Origin: a virus
Virus record (IMG/VR): IMGVR_UViG_3300022688_000072
Location: 1-27,111 of that record
Reading direction: 5' to 3' (one strand)
DNA: 27,111 bases
Below the pieces are notes generated by a model. It had not been told where the DNA came from, did not search any database, and worked only from the letters and a program-made list of their open reading frames with translations. The position numbers and the translations under genes are program-made. Of the stretch, positions 13,456 to 21,913 are shown piece after piece. Within the stretch, counting starts at the first letter, position 1. Every line of letters begins with the position of its first letter.

Positions 13456-13732
13456 AACCAAAATAGAACGGGAGTTTACGCGGTGGGTGAAATCTCAGGG
13501 TGGTTATTGTCTGAAACAGAATGCGAATTGGTATGCTGGTATCCCTGACCGGTTGATTGTTTTGCCCGGCGGGCGCTGCTTTTTCATTGAGTTCAAATCA
13601 GACATCGGGCCTGTTAGGCCCATACAGAAAAAGCGTAAAAAAGAGTTGCGTTCAAAAAGCGTACCAGCGTACTATTGCCGCACAATTGCCCGTGCTAAAC
13701 GGTTGTATCAACGTCATGCCATACGGTCTTAA
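13445..13732 (+). CDS. VRR-NUC domain nuclease
   Basis: A 95-residue single-domain protein with the VRR-NUC (PD-(D/E)XK superfamily) signature: GIPDRL at 32-37, FFIEFKSD at 46-53 and Q61 soon after. Stand-alone VRR-NUC proteins are common in phage replication blocks beside SNF2-like helicases and may cut branched DNA. It starts inside the polymerase gene end (11-nt overlap) and its own end overlaps the helicase start, so translation is probably coupled. Confidence 0.88.
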   Translation: MASETKIEREFTRWVKSQGGYCLKQNANWYAGIPDRLIVLPGGRCFFIEFKSDIGPVRPIQKKRKKELRSKSVPAYYCRTIARAKRLYQRHAIRS

Positions 13733-15191
13733 ACGAGCTCGCGGCCGCCGGCGCATTTACGCTGATAAAGAAGCGGCGGCCGATTCTCACCGCAAATCAC
13801 AAGAGAAAAAGCTTCGTCCATACCAGAACCGTGCGGCGTGGGCGTTGTATCGTATGGGCAAGGCGGCGCTGTATGCTGGTCTCGGCAGTGGTAAGACTAT
13901 CACCATACTTTACGTGCTTGAACGGCTGTTGCGTGAAGGCAAGATAAAACGAGTATTGCTGGTTGGGCCGATAGCGGTTGTCAAGTCGGTATGGGAGAAG
14001 GAAGCAGCAGACTGGCCACGCACTGCGGGGTTGCGGTTTAGCCTTGCACTTGGTAGTCCGGCCCAGCGATTGAAAGCGTTGCAACAGGACGCTGATATCT
14101 ACCTTATCAACTACGAAAACATTTCCTGGCTGCTGAACAAAACCAATTTTCAAGCGGATTGCCTCGTGCTGGATGAAAGCTCTATGATGAAGAGCTACAG
14201 CAGTGTCCGGTTTAAGGGCAAGCGTGGTGTAATCGGGCTTAAGCAGGCAAGCCCACGGTTCAACTACGTCTACGAAATCACGGGCACACCGAAGCCAAAA
14301 GACTACATGGACCTTTGGTCGCAAATATATTTGCTGGACCAAGGAAAGCGGCTTGGCAAAACCATCACGGCGTTTAAGGGTCAGCATTATTACCAGTATG
14401 GGCCTGAGCCATGGATGTTTAGGATAAAAGGGCCTACGGAAGAGCTTAAGATTCGGCGCAAGTTAGAAGATGTTTGTTATCGGGTGCCAGATGAAGAAGT
14501 ACGGGCCTCGTTGCCCGGAATACAAAACCAGTACCACATGGTGCCGCTGGCACCGGCGGTGATGAAGAAATACAAAAAGCTGGAGGATGAGTTTTTCCTG
14601 GAAGTTGGTGATGACAAAGACATACTCGCTGACAACGCTGCCGTTTTGAGCGGAAAACTTCAGCAATTCTGTAACGGCGCGGTATACGATGAAGACCGTA
14701 ACGTTACTCCAGTGCATGATGAAAAGATACAGATGCTGGATGCACTGATTGAAGATCTGGGTGATAATAACGCTATCGTAGTCTACGCATTTCAGCACGA
14801 CCTTGCGCGGTTGCAGGCTTGGCGGAAGTCCCCGGTATTCAAAAGCGGGCTGCCAACGAAACAGTTTAACCAGTTGATCACCGACTGGAATGCTGGTAAT
14901 TTGCCAATAGCTTATGCTCATCCAAAATCTGTAGGACACGGGCTGAACCTCCAACACGGCGGACATCACATCATTTTCTTCGGAGTGCCGTGGAGCCTAG
15001 AGCAGTATGAGCAAACCATCGGTCGGCTGGCCCGTAGTGGGCAGCGCGAAAGCACTGTGTTTGTCCACCACATTGTAGTAGATGGCACAATAGAAACCGG
15101 GCTTATGTTACCCCGACTGCGGGAACGTGACGCCAGCCAGCAGGCATTCCTTCGACACTTCAGCCGGTGGCGCCAGCGCAACAGTTTGTAG
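13716..15191 (+). CDS. SNF2-like DNA helicase/translocase
   Basis: A 491-residue SF2 protein. Walker A GLGSGKT lies at 55-61, motif II LDESS at 152-156, GTPKPK near residue 190-200, and motif VI QTIGRLARSGQ with a flanking VHHIV strand near 440. These are the features of phage-encoded SNF2-family helicases adjacent to VRR-NUC genes. It likely works at replication forks or recombination intermediates with the polymerase and nucleases. The ATG at 13716 is chosen because the longer frame from 13557 would cover half the VRR-NUC gene. Confidence 0.88.
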   Translation: MPYGLKRARGRRRIYADKEAAADSHRKSQEKKLRPYQNRAAWALYRMGKAALYAGLGSGKTITILYVLERLLREGKIKRVLLVGPIAVVKSVWEKEAADWPRTAGLRFSLALGSPAQRLKALQQDADIYLINYENISWLLNKTNFQADCLVLDESSMMKSYSSVRFKGKRGVIGLKQASPRFNYVYEITGTPKPKDYMDLWSQIYLLDQGKRLGKTITAFKGQHYYQYGPEPWMFRIKGPTEELKIRRKLEDVCYRVPDEEVRASLPGIQNQYHMVPLAPAVMKKYKKLEDEFFLEVGDDKDILADNAAVLSGKLQQFCNGAVYDEDRNVTPVHDEKIQMLDALIEDLGDNNAIVVYAFQHDLARLQAWRKSPVFKSGLPTKQFNQLITDWNAGNLPIAYAHPKSVGHGLNLQHGGHHIIFFGVPWSLEQYEQTIGRLARSGQRESTVFVHHIVVDGTIETGLMLPRLRERDASQQAFLRHFSRWRQRNSL

Positions 15192-15341
15192 CGTTTTAAC
15201 CACACTTTACCAGACCCCCTCCTAGCCTGCCAGCGGCTTACTACCCCCTATACCCCTAGCCCTGCGCCCGTTGGGGCCGCACAGGCCGTCCTGTGCGGCC
15301 GTAGGCTTGCATTGGCTGCTGCTGTGCCTTAAACTTGGCGC
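15192..15341 (+). other. Intergenic region with 11-bp hairpin, candidate cos/pac neighbourhood
   Basis: A gene-free gap between the replication and packaging blocks. C-rich runs (CCCCTATACCCCTAG) precede an 11-bp perfect hairpin at 15275-15300. It lies immediately upstream of the HNH and terminase genes, where cos or pac sites often occur. No cos site can be identified by sequence alone. Confidence 0.4.
15275..15300 (+). other. 11-bp GC-rich stem-loop
   Basis: The stem GGCCGCACAGG pairs perfectly with CCTGTGCGGCC around a CCGT loop. It is the longest perfect hairpin noticed in the window. GTAGGC follows, not a T tract. It separates the helicase from the HNH gene and may end transcription, protect the 3' end or mark a packaging element. 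Confidence 0.8.
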
Positions 15342-15689
15342 ATGGCCGTTCAACCCCGAAAGCACTACGCCCCCGGTGACTCCCCCGCCGACCGCGCTCG
15401 TCGGTTGACCGAGCGTCGGGCAGAGTATGACCGGGGACGGTCGGCCAGCCCGCAATTTCAGTTTTATCGTAGTGACGAATGGCGGCGTATGCGGAAGGCC
15501 ATGCTTGCACGGCAACCACGTTGCCAGCACTGCGGCAGCACCGGCGGCCCGCTTCATGTTGACCATATAGTGGGTGTTCGCAAGGCGTGGGAACGCCGGT
15601 TGGACCCAACCAACCTGCAAGTGTTGTGTCACAGTTGCCACAGCCGTAAAACCGTTCACGAGACGCAGAGTTACCGCAATGGCTTCTAA
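15342..15689 (+). CDS. HNH endonuclease (packaging-associated type)
   Basis: A 115-residue HNH nuclease. CQHC at 61-64 and CHSC at 96-99 form the zinc site. The catalytic core is HVDHIV (72-77), N91 and H100. The YRSDEWRRMRK opening of the domain is typical of the small HNH proteins found right before terminase genes in HK97-like phages, where HNH proteins assist terminase-mediated cutting. No clear ribosome site precedes the ATG. The terminase small subunit starts within its last codons. Confidence 0.9.
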   Translation: MAVQPRKHYAPGDSPADRARRLTERRAEYDRGRSASPQFQFYRSDEWRRMRKAMLARQPRCQHCGSTGGPLHVDHIVGVRKAWERRLDPTNLQVLCHSCHSRKTVHETQSYRNGF

Positions 15690-16260
15690 TCGCTACCAGC
15701 ACACACAGTTCAGGGAAGAGTCTCCGCGTCGGCAGCCGGCGCGGCCAAACGGTGGCAAGCGGCGGAAAACCCTGCTTCACAATCAAACCGATAACACGCG
15801 GGCTGGTGACCAGCGCCGTTACAAGGCGAAAACAACGCCTGAAGACTCGCTCATTGGCGACGTCATCGAAATTGATGAGGTGCCAGCACCTTCCTATCTG
15901 ACCCCTAATCAGAAGTCCATCTACGATAAGATTCTTCCCGTTGTGCTTGAGATCAAATACATCAAGCGCAGCGACATCTTCCTGCTTACTGAATTCTGCG
16001 GCTACTACGCACAGTACATTGACCTGTGTGAAATCATCGCGGATGAAGGTATGTTGATTGCGACAGAAAAGGGTGAAAAGCTCCACCCGCTTCTCAATCA
16101 ACGGCACAAAATGTTCAGCACTTTTCTCACTCTTGCTTCGCAATTTGGGTTCACCCCTGCTTCGCGCAAGCGGATGCTGGCCGCTGTTGCCAAGGAAACT
16201 GAGAATGAGGTTGAAACAGTAGACCCGGAAGAGGAAGAGTGGGATGAGCTCCTCCACTGA
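15679..16260 (+). CDS. terS: Terminase small subunit (P27-type)
   Basis: A 193-residue protein. After a basic N-terminus (PRRQPARPNGGKRRK) comes the P27-family helical domain: YLTPNQKSIYDKI, a SDIFLLTEFCGYYAQY helix, HPLLNQRHK and the FGFTPASRKRM ending typical of the family. An acidic tail follows. It recognises phage DNA for packaging together with the large subunit. The start is the ATG at 15679 within the HNH gene end, and the last codons overlap the large subunit start. Confidence 0.85.
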   Translation: MASNRYQHTQFREESPRRQPARPNGGKRRKTLLHNQTDNTRAGDQRRYKAKTTPEDSLIGDVIEIDEVPAPSYLTPNQKSIYDKILPVVLEIKYIKRSDIFLLTEFCGYYAQYIDLCEIIADEGMLIATEKGEKLHPLLNQRHKMFSTFLTLASQFGFTPASRKRMLAAVAKETENEVETVDPEEEEWDELLH

Positions 16261-17959
16261 CCAAATACCACCGGGTTGCCTGGAAGGCTACACCTACGCA
16301 AATGAGATCGTGCTGGGAGAGATCCCAGCTTGCAAGCTCGTTGTTTCCGCTGCACAGCGGTTTTTTAATGACCTGAAGCGTGCCGACGCAACCGACTGGC
16401 CCTATTACATGGATTGGGCAGCGGCTGAAAGGGTCATTAAGTTCATTCAGATGATGCCCCATATAAAAGGGCCTGATTCTGGTACCCGTATCTATCTGAC
16501 ACCCTGGCAAAAGTTCATCATTCTGAACGTATTCGGCTGGATGCGTAAGATTGATGGCTATCGCCGATTCCGTAAAGTCTACAACGAAGTCCCCCGTGGT
16601 AACGGTAAGAGCACGTTGGTCGCACCCATCGCGCTTTACATGCTAGCCGCTGATGATGAAGGTGGTGCCGAAATCTACAGTGCCGCCACTACGCGGGATC
16701 AAGCGCGTATTGTCTTTGACGTTGCAAAGGCAATGACGGCGAAGAAAAAACATTTTCTTAAGAAAGCCGGTGTCGGTATTTACTCACATACCATCAGCAA
16801 GGACGACACGTTTTCTGTTTTCAAATCACTTTCTGCAGACGGCAGCACGTTGGACGGTCTTAACGTGCATTTCGCTGTACTTGATGAAATTGCACGCCAC
16901 AAGAGTCGTGAAGTTCATGACGTAATTGAAACAGCGACTGGCAAGCGTAATCAGCCAATCATGTGGATGATCACCACTGCCGGCCCCGACCAAGGCGGCA
17001 TTGGTTTTGAAGTTCACGATTACGCGAAAAAGTTACTTGAAGGAACAATTCAGGACGATACGTTCTTTGCAATAATCTACACCATTGACCCTGGCGACGA
17101 TTGGACGGTTGAAGAAACTTGGCGTAAAGCTAACCCGAACTGGGGTGCTAGCGTGGTGCCAGATACGATTCACCAACTAGCGAACCGGGCAGTGCAGGTA
17201 CCGAGTTTTCAAAACACGTTCAAGATGAAGCACTTGAACGAATGGACAAACGCCAGTGTTACATGGATGGACAGCATGGTGTGGAACCGGCAAGCTTCGC
17301 CAGTTGAAGAAGACGATTTTCTTGGTGTTGAGTGTATTATGGCGCTTGACCTTGCCAGCAAGGTTGACGTTGCCGCTCGTCTGATGGTTTTCCGTAAACC
17401 GAACGAGTTTGACGTATCGGCAAAGCATAAGTACAGTTACCATCTCATTCCTAAGCTGTATCTGCCACGTGAAGCAATCAAGAACGGCCGCGGCCATGCC
17501 AACTACGAAGGTTGGGCATTGGGTGGACATATCATTCTTACGCCCGGTGATGTCATCGATTTTGAGATGATTGAAGAGGACATCGAAGAAGATTGCAAAA
17601 AGTTCAATGTCAAGGAAGTGGTGTACGATCCTTGGCAGGCTACTCAGCTTGCACAACGCCTGATGAAGAAAGGTGTACCAGTCATTGAGTTTCCTGCGAC
17701 GGTGCGCAACTTCAGCGAGCCGACCAAAGAATTTGAGGTGCTGGCCCGACAGGGGTTGCTGTTCCATGACAACAACCCGGTTATGAACTGGATGGTCAGT
17801 AACCTTGTGGTAAAGGAAGACCGTAAAGGCAACATTTTCCCGCGTAAAGAGCGTGAAGAAAACAAAATTGACGGCCCGGTTGCGGCGATCATGGGGCTGG
17901 CCCGGTGGACTCTTTATTCACATGAAGAAGAGTTCGACGTAGACGCGATCATTGGTTAG
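16244..17959 (+). CDS. terL: Terminase large subunit
   Basis: A 571-residue HK97-type large terminase. The ATPase domain has Walker A VPRGNGKST at 116-124 and Walker B AVLDEI at 211-216, with a TTAGPD coupling motif near 245. The nuclease domain starts with MALDLASKVD, D369 being the likely first metal ligand, and has DPWQA further on. It pumps DNA into proheads and cuts it. Length is normal for the family. It overlaps the small subunit by 17 nt. Confidence 0.95.
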   Translation: MSSSTDQIPPGCLEGYTYANEIVLGEIPACKLVVSAAQRFFNDLKRADATDWPYYMDWAAAERVIKFIQMMPHIKGPDSGTRIYLTPWQKFIILNVFGWMRKIDGYRRFRKVYNEVPRGNGKSTLVAPIALYMLAADDEGGAEIYSAATTRDQARIVFDVAKAMTAKKKHFLKKAGVGIYSHTISKDDTFSVFKSLSADGSTLDGLNVHFAVLDEIARHKSREVHDVIETATGKRNQPIMWMITTAGPDQGGIGFEVHDYAKKLLEGTIQDDTFFAIIYTIDPGDDWTVEETWRKANPNWGASVVPDTIHQLANRAVQVPSFQNTFKMKHLNEWTNASVTWMDSMVWNRQASPVEEDDFLGVECIMALDLASKVDVAARLMVFRKPNEFDVSAKHKYSYHLIPKLYLPREAIKNGRGHANYEGWALGGHIILTPGDVIDFEMIEEDIEEDCKKFNVKEVVYDPWQATQLAQRLMKKGVPVIEFPATVRNFSEPTKEFEVLARQGLLFHDNNPVMNWMVSNLVVKEDRKGNIFPRKEREENKIDGPVAAIMGLARWTLYSHEEEFDVDAIIG

Positions 17960-17963
17960 TCAT

Positions 17964-18122
17964 ATGCCCTGGAACAGCCGCTCAGCCCCGAAGACCGTTC
18001 GCGGCGCGAAGCGCCGACGGCAGTGGGCGAAGATTGCCAACTCGGTGCTCAAGCGCACCAGTACTGAGAAGACAGCCAAGATCGCCGCGAACGCGGTGAT
18101 GAAAAAGCAGAGGCGCAAATGA
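17964..18122 (+). CDS. Small basic head-block protein
   Basis: A 52-residue very basic protein (MPWNSRSAPKTVRG, then KIANSVLKRTSTEKTAKIAANAVMKK). Similar tiny proteins with a W..IANSVL pattern often lie between terminase or portal and protease genes in phages; their role is unknown. It starts 4 nt after the terminase stop and its stop overlaps the protease start (ATGA). Confidence 0.7.
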   Translation: MPWNSRSAPKTVRGAKRRRQWAKIANSVLKRTSTEKTAKIAANAVMKKQRRK

Positions 18123-18685
18123 ACAAAGCCTACGCCATCCTCGAAGCCAAAGATTTTAACGACGAGAAGCGCCAGTTCTCCGGCATCGCTTCGACGCCGA
18201 ACCCGGACCGGATGCAAGACATCGTCGAGCCCAAGGGCGCGAAGTACAAGCTGCCGCTGCCCTTGCTGAGCCAGCATGAGCACCACCTGCCGATCGGTTT
18301 CATCAAGTCGGCACAGATCACTGACAAAGGTATCGAGGTCGAGGGCGAGATCGCCAAAGATACTGACCTGGATTACATCGAGACGACGTGGAAGCAAATC
18401 AAAGCCGGGCTGGTGCGTGGCTTGTCCATCGGCTTTCGCGCTCTGGAATACATCTTCATCAAGGAGAGCGGCGGCATTCACTTCAAGGAGTGGGAATGGC
18501 TGGAGCTTTCAGCCGTGACCATTCCGGCCAATGCCGATTGCACCCTGGCCACCATCAAGTCTTTCGACCAAGACCCGGTCAAGCGGTCTCAGGTCATCAA
18601 TGCTCTGTCTGAGCGCAACCAGAAAGTCGAACAAGCCCTTGCCCGCATCGAACGCGCCAAGGCGGCATTGAGTATTCGCAAATGA
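18119..18685 (+). CDS. Prohead protease (S78/U35 family)
   Basis: A 188-residue HK97-type prohead protease. Catalytic residues by pattern are His53 in LLSQHEH and Ser103 in GLSIGF, with the family's WLELSAVTIPAN segment at about 127-138. It cleaves the capsid protein's N-terminal scaffold domain during head maturation. The C-terminal 35 residues form a charged helix, probably a scaffold contact. It is coupled by ATGA at both ends. Confidence 0.93.
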   Translation: MNKAYAILEAKDFNDEKRQFSGIASTPNPDRMQDIVEPKGAKYKLPLPLLSQHEHHLPIGFIKSAQITDKGIEVEGEIAKDTDLDYIETTWKQIKAGLVRGLSIGFRALEYIFIKESGGIHFKEWEWLELSAVTIPANADCTLATIKSFDQDPVKRSQVINALSERNQKVEQALARIERAKAALSIRK

Positions 18686-20187
18686 ACATTTCCGACAAGA
18701 TCCTGAACCTGGCTGCGGACCTCGGTCCAAAGCAGAAAGAGCTGAAGACCCAGCAAGAGAAGTTGGCCGAGCTGACCGAGGAGGTCGCCAAGGTCGAAGA
18801 CGCCGAGAAGGAGGAAGTCCTCCTGGTTGAGATCGACGAGGTCGGCAAGTCCGTGGACACCCTGGCCGCCGACGTCGAGAAGCTGGAGAAGCGCCTCGGC
18901 GAGTACCGCGAGATCGAGAAGCGTCAGGGCCTGAGCGCTCGTCCGGCGGAGCCCCAGGGCGGCCCTGCCATGATCAAGCCCGAGCGTAAGCAGTCCAAGG
19001 GCCTGGACGTGTTCGTCCGCCACGCCGTCGTGACCGCGTTGTCGCACGCCAAGCGCACCCCCGAGCAGCGGGTGATGGACGAGCTGTACGGCGACGACCT
19101 GCGGCTGAAGTCCGTGATGCCCCTGATCACCAAGACCGAGGCCCCGATCGCCACGACCACCGACACTGGCTACGCCGCTGAGCTGGTCCAGGAGGACATC
19201 CGCGGTCTGCTGGAGACCATCGAGTCGCAGTCTGTCGCCGCAGCCCTAGCCCTGTGGGCTGCGCGCTCCGGCGGTATGCTGGTCAACTTCGGCCGTGCGC
19301 AGAGCATCAGCGTCCCGCGCCTGAACCCGACTGGCGCCACTCCGACCGAGCCGGCGTGGGTGCAGGAAGGCGGTGCGATCCCGGTGGGTTCGATCTCCAT
19401 CGGCTCGCAGACGATCAACCGCTACAAGCTGGCCGAGATCCTGGTCACGACCATGGAGCTGCGCGAGCGTTCGGTGACCGACATCGAGTCGATCTTCCGT
19501 CGCGCTATGCAGCGGGCCTATGTGAAGGTGCTTGACAACGCGCTGCTGAGCAACGCGGCTGCCGTCGCCGGCGTGCGTCCCGCGGGATTGCTCAACGGCC
19601 TCGCCGGCGCGAACACAGGCACTGGCGACGCCACGGGCGGTATTCCCTCCGTCGTGGCGGACATCAAGGATCTGGTCGGCGCTCTGCTGGCTGCCAACGA
19701 GGCGGCTGTCCCGGTGTTGCTGTTGAACAACCAGACCCGCATGGGGCTGACGTTCCAGACTGACGCCCTGGGCATGTTCACCTTCCGCGACGATCTCAAC
19801 AGTGGTAACCTGCTGACTGTGCCGGTCATCAGCTCTGGCAACGTGCCAGACGATGTGGCCGTGATGGTGGATGCCTCCAGCCTGGCCATGGCACTGGACG
19901 CGCCGATGTTCGACATCAGTCAGGTTGCTACCGTGGTCATGGCAAACGCTGATGGCACTGCTCCGACGATGGCGGATGACGGTTCCGGTGCCGTGGGCAC
20001 GGCGGGTCAGGTCCAGCAAGGCGTCAACGTGGTGCCGGATGCGGCGACGGCGGCCGGCGCAGGTGCGGGTTATGTGGCACGCAGCATGTTCCAGACGTAT
20101 TCGGAGGCGGTCCGCATGATCGCTCCGACGTCCTGGGCCTTGCTGCGTCCGTCCACTGTGGCGCAACGTACCTCGATCGCTTGGTGA
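18682..20187 (+). CDS. Major capsid protein, HK97 fold, with N-terminal delta domain
   Basis: A 501-residue capsid protein. Residues 1-85 form a Glu/Lys-rich coiled coil (LGPKQKELKTQQEKLAELTEEV), the delta or scaffold domain expected to be removed by the protease. The HK97 fold follows from about residue 110. Typical segments are VQEGGAIPVG near 230, the ALLSNAAAVAGVRPAGLL region near 290 and the C-terminal MIAPTSWALLRPSTVAQ strand. An inserted Gly/Ala-rich loop (DGTAPTMADDGSGAVGTAGQ) lies near 430-455. Confidence 0.93.
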   Translation: MNISDKILNLAADLGPKQKELKTQQEKLAELTEEVAKVEDAEKEEVLLVEIDEVGKSVDTLAADVEKLEKRLGEYREIEKRQGLSARPAEPQGGPAMIKPERKQSKGLDVFVRHAVVTALSHAKRTPEQRVMDELYGDDLRLKSVMPLITKTEAPIATTTDTGYAAELVQEDIRGLLETIESQSVAAALALWAARSGGMLVNFGRAQSISVPRLNPTGATPTEPAWVQEGGAIPVGSISIGSQTINRYKLAEILVTTMELRERSVTDIESIFRRAMQRAYVKVLDNALLSNAAAVAGVRPAGLLNGLAGANTGTGDATGGIPSVVADIKDLVGALLAANEAAVPVLLLNNQTRMGLTFQTDALGMFTFRDDLNSGNLLTVPVISSGNVPDDVAVMVDASSLAMALDAPMFDISQVATVVMANADGTAPTMADDGSGAVGTAGQVQQGVNVVPDAATAAGAGAGYVARSMFQTYSEAVRMIAPTSWALLRPSTVAQRTSIAW

Positions 20188-20206
20188 TCGTAGGCTGAAA
20201 CAGAGA

Positions 20207-20222
20207 GGGCGAAGGATCGCCC
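20207..20222 (+). other. Intergenic stem-loop after the capsid gene
   Basis: A 6-bp stem (GGGCGA / TCGCCC) with an AGGA loop lies 20 nt after the capsid stop. It may help end or stabilise the abundant capsid messenger. No T tract follows. Confidence 0.6.
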
Positions 20223-20243
20223 TACATGAACAGAGGAACCCCA

Positions 20244-20531
20244 ATGCCAGAAGCCCTTTACAAGCCTCACGGCGTGTCGCACTTCCAGCGCATCAAGCTG
20301 GAAGAAGCGCAGAAGCTAGAAGCCGAAGGCAAGGCGTACCGCCCGAACGCACATCAGCCTGGCGTCTACTACGGCCGCGCGATGGTGCCCGAGAATCTGG
20401 AAGCCGTGGTTGACGAAGAGCCGCCTCCACCCCCTGCCAAGGAGCAGCAGGTTGAGGAGCAGGTCTACGAGACCCGCACTATGGAGGCGAAGCCCCGTAC
20501 CAATAGACGCCGGACGTTGAAAAATCGATGA
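20244..20531 (+). CDS. Small hypothetical head-block protein
   Basis: A 95-residue protein. It starts with a short domain (HFQRIKLEEAQKLEAEGKAYRPNAHQPGVYYGRAM), followed by a proline/glutamate-rich linker (EEPPPPPAKEQQ) and a basic end. The ATG at 20244 is preferred to 20226 because AGAGGA lies 6 nt upstream. It overlaps the portal start by ATGA. Its role is unknown; a head decoration or joining protein is possible. Confidence 0.65.
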   Translation: MPEALYKPHGVSHFQRIKLEEAQKLEAEGKAYRPNAHQPGVYYGRAMVPENLEAVVDEEPPPPPAKEQQVEEQVYETRTMEAKPRTNRRRTLKNR

Positions 20532-21913
20532 CTGATCAAGCCCTCCAGCTTGTCGATTCCCGCGGCCGCCCGATTGTTGCACAGAAGTCGTTCGACTGCG
20601 ACAACAGTGAGGGCAGTTGGCGCGGTCCGTTCTGGGGAATTGGAGAACTGGGCGGGCGCTACGAGCTGACAGCCTGGGAAGATGGATGGCAGCGTAACCT
20701 TTCCCCGTGGCTCCAGCGTACCTGTGGCGCGGTGTATGCCTGCAAGAACGTCCCGGCGCAGGCCATCGCTACCATGCCCGCTTACCATCACAGGCGGTTG
20801 GAGAACGGTGGATTGGAGACCATCACGACGTCTCCGCTATCGCGCATCCTGCGCAACCCGAACGAATATCAGACGCCGTCGGACTTCTTTCTGAATCTGT
20901 TGTTCGAGCTGCTGAGCTACGGCAACGCCTATGCTCTGGTCTTTCGCGATGGGTCGGAGCGGATTGAGTCGATCCACATCGTGCCCTCGAACAGCACGCA
21001 GCCGTACATCACGCCCGATGGTGCTATCTTCTACGGTGTGGGCACCAACCCTATTATTGGCGAACTGCAAGCCCTGATCCCCGCGCGCGACGTGCTGCAC
21101 CTGCGGCTGCACACTCCACGACATCCCCTGATCGGCGTCAGCCCAATTGAGTTCGCCACGATGGCAATCCAGATCAACACTGCGATCGGCAGCAACCAGG
21201 CGGCGTTCTTCTCGAACATGAGTCGCCCTTCTGGTGTGCTGACGACGGACGAGAAGCTGACCAAGGAGCAGATGGATGCACTGCGCAAAGCTTGGTACGA
21301 GAAGAGCCGAGGACTGGCAGCGGGCGAGGTGCCGGTGCTTTCTTGGGGACTGAAGTGGAATCAGATGACGATTACTAGTCAGGACGCACAGCTGATAGAG
21401 GCGTACCGGATGTCCATCGAGGACATCGCCCGTGTTTACCGCGTCCCGCTGGCCCTGATCGGCGACTACACGAAGGCGACCTACAATAACGTCGAGCAGC
21501 TCATCAACCAGTGGCTCTCGACCGGGCTCGGCTTCCTGATGACGCATATCGAGCAGGCGTTCGGTCGGCTGTTTCGCCTTCCATCCGATGAGTTCATGGA
21601 TTTCGATACCGAAGTTCTGCTCCGGACGGACTTTGAAGGGCGGGTCAAGTCCCTCGGCAACGCGATTACTACAGGTCTTATGTCTCCTAATGAGGCGCGA
21701 CGGCGCCAGCGGCTGCCCGCGGTCAAGTTTGGTGAGGAGCCCCGTGTTCAGCAGCAGGTTGTGCCGCTCTCGCAGGTTGGGAAGATGCCGGAAGCGCCAC
21801 CAGCACCCGAAGCTCCCGAGCCGGCGCCAGCCGGAGAGGCGACGGCAGCGTCTCATAAGATCGGTAAGCGTGTGGAGTTTTCTTCTTACCTTAAGAACCG
21901 GAAGGCTGCCTGA
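20528..21913 (+). CDS. Portal protein (HK97 family)
   Basis: A 461-residue HK97-family portal. Recognisable segments are VYACKNVPAQAIATMP, LLRNPN-like RILRNPNEYQT, LLSYGNAYALVFRD, VLHLRLHTPRHPLIGVSPIEFA and the stem/clip part SIEDIARVYRVPLALIGDYTKATYNNVEQ. It forms the dodecameric DNA channel at one head vertex. The C-terminal 70 residues are Pro/Ala-rich. In this window it lies after the capsid gene, not before the protease, which is an uncommon order. The stop overlaps the next start (TGATG). Confidence 0.94.
   Translation: MTDQALQLVDSRGRPIVAQKSFDCDNSEGSWRGPFWGIGELGGRYELTAWEDGWQRNLSPWLQRTCGAVYACKNVPAQAIATMPAYHHRRLENGGLETITTSPLSRILRNPNEYQTPSDFFLNLLFELLSYGNAYALVFRDGSERIESIHIVPSNSTQPYITPDGAIFYGVGTNPIIGELQALIPARDVLHLRLHTPRHPLIGVSPIEFATMAIQINTAIGSNQAAFFSNMSRPSGVLTTDEKLTKEQMDALRKAWYEKSRGLAAGEVPVLSWGLKWNQMTITSQDAQLIEAYRMSIEDIARVYRVPLALIGDYTKATYNNVEQLINQWLSTGLGFLMTHIEQAFGRLFRLPSDEFMDFDTEVLLRTDFEGRVKSLGNAITTGLMSPNEARRRQRLPAVKFGEEPRVQQQVVPLSQVGKMPEAPPAPEAPEPAPAGEATAASHKIGKRVEFSSYLKNRKAA

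Noticed and set aside
15256-16257. 333-codon leftward open frame across HNH and TerS
   Set aside because: Shadow of two well-recognised rightward genes.
19246-20244. 332-codon leftward frame in the capsid gene
   Set aside because: His/Arg-rich shadow typical of antisense in GC-rich coding DNA.
20837-21856. 339-codon leftward frame in the portal gene
   Set aside because: Antisense shadow of the portal; no independent support.
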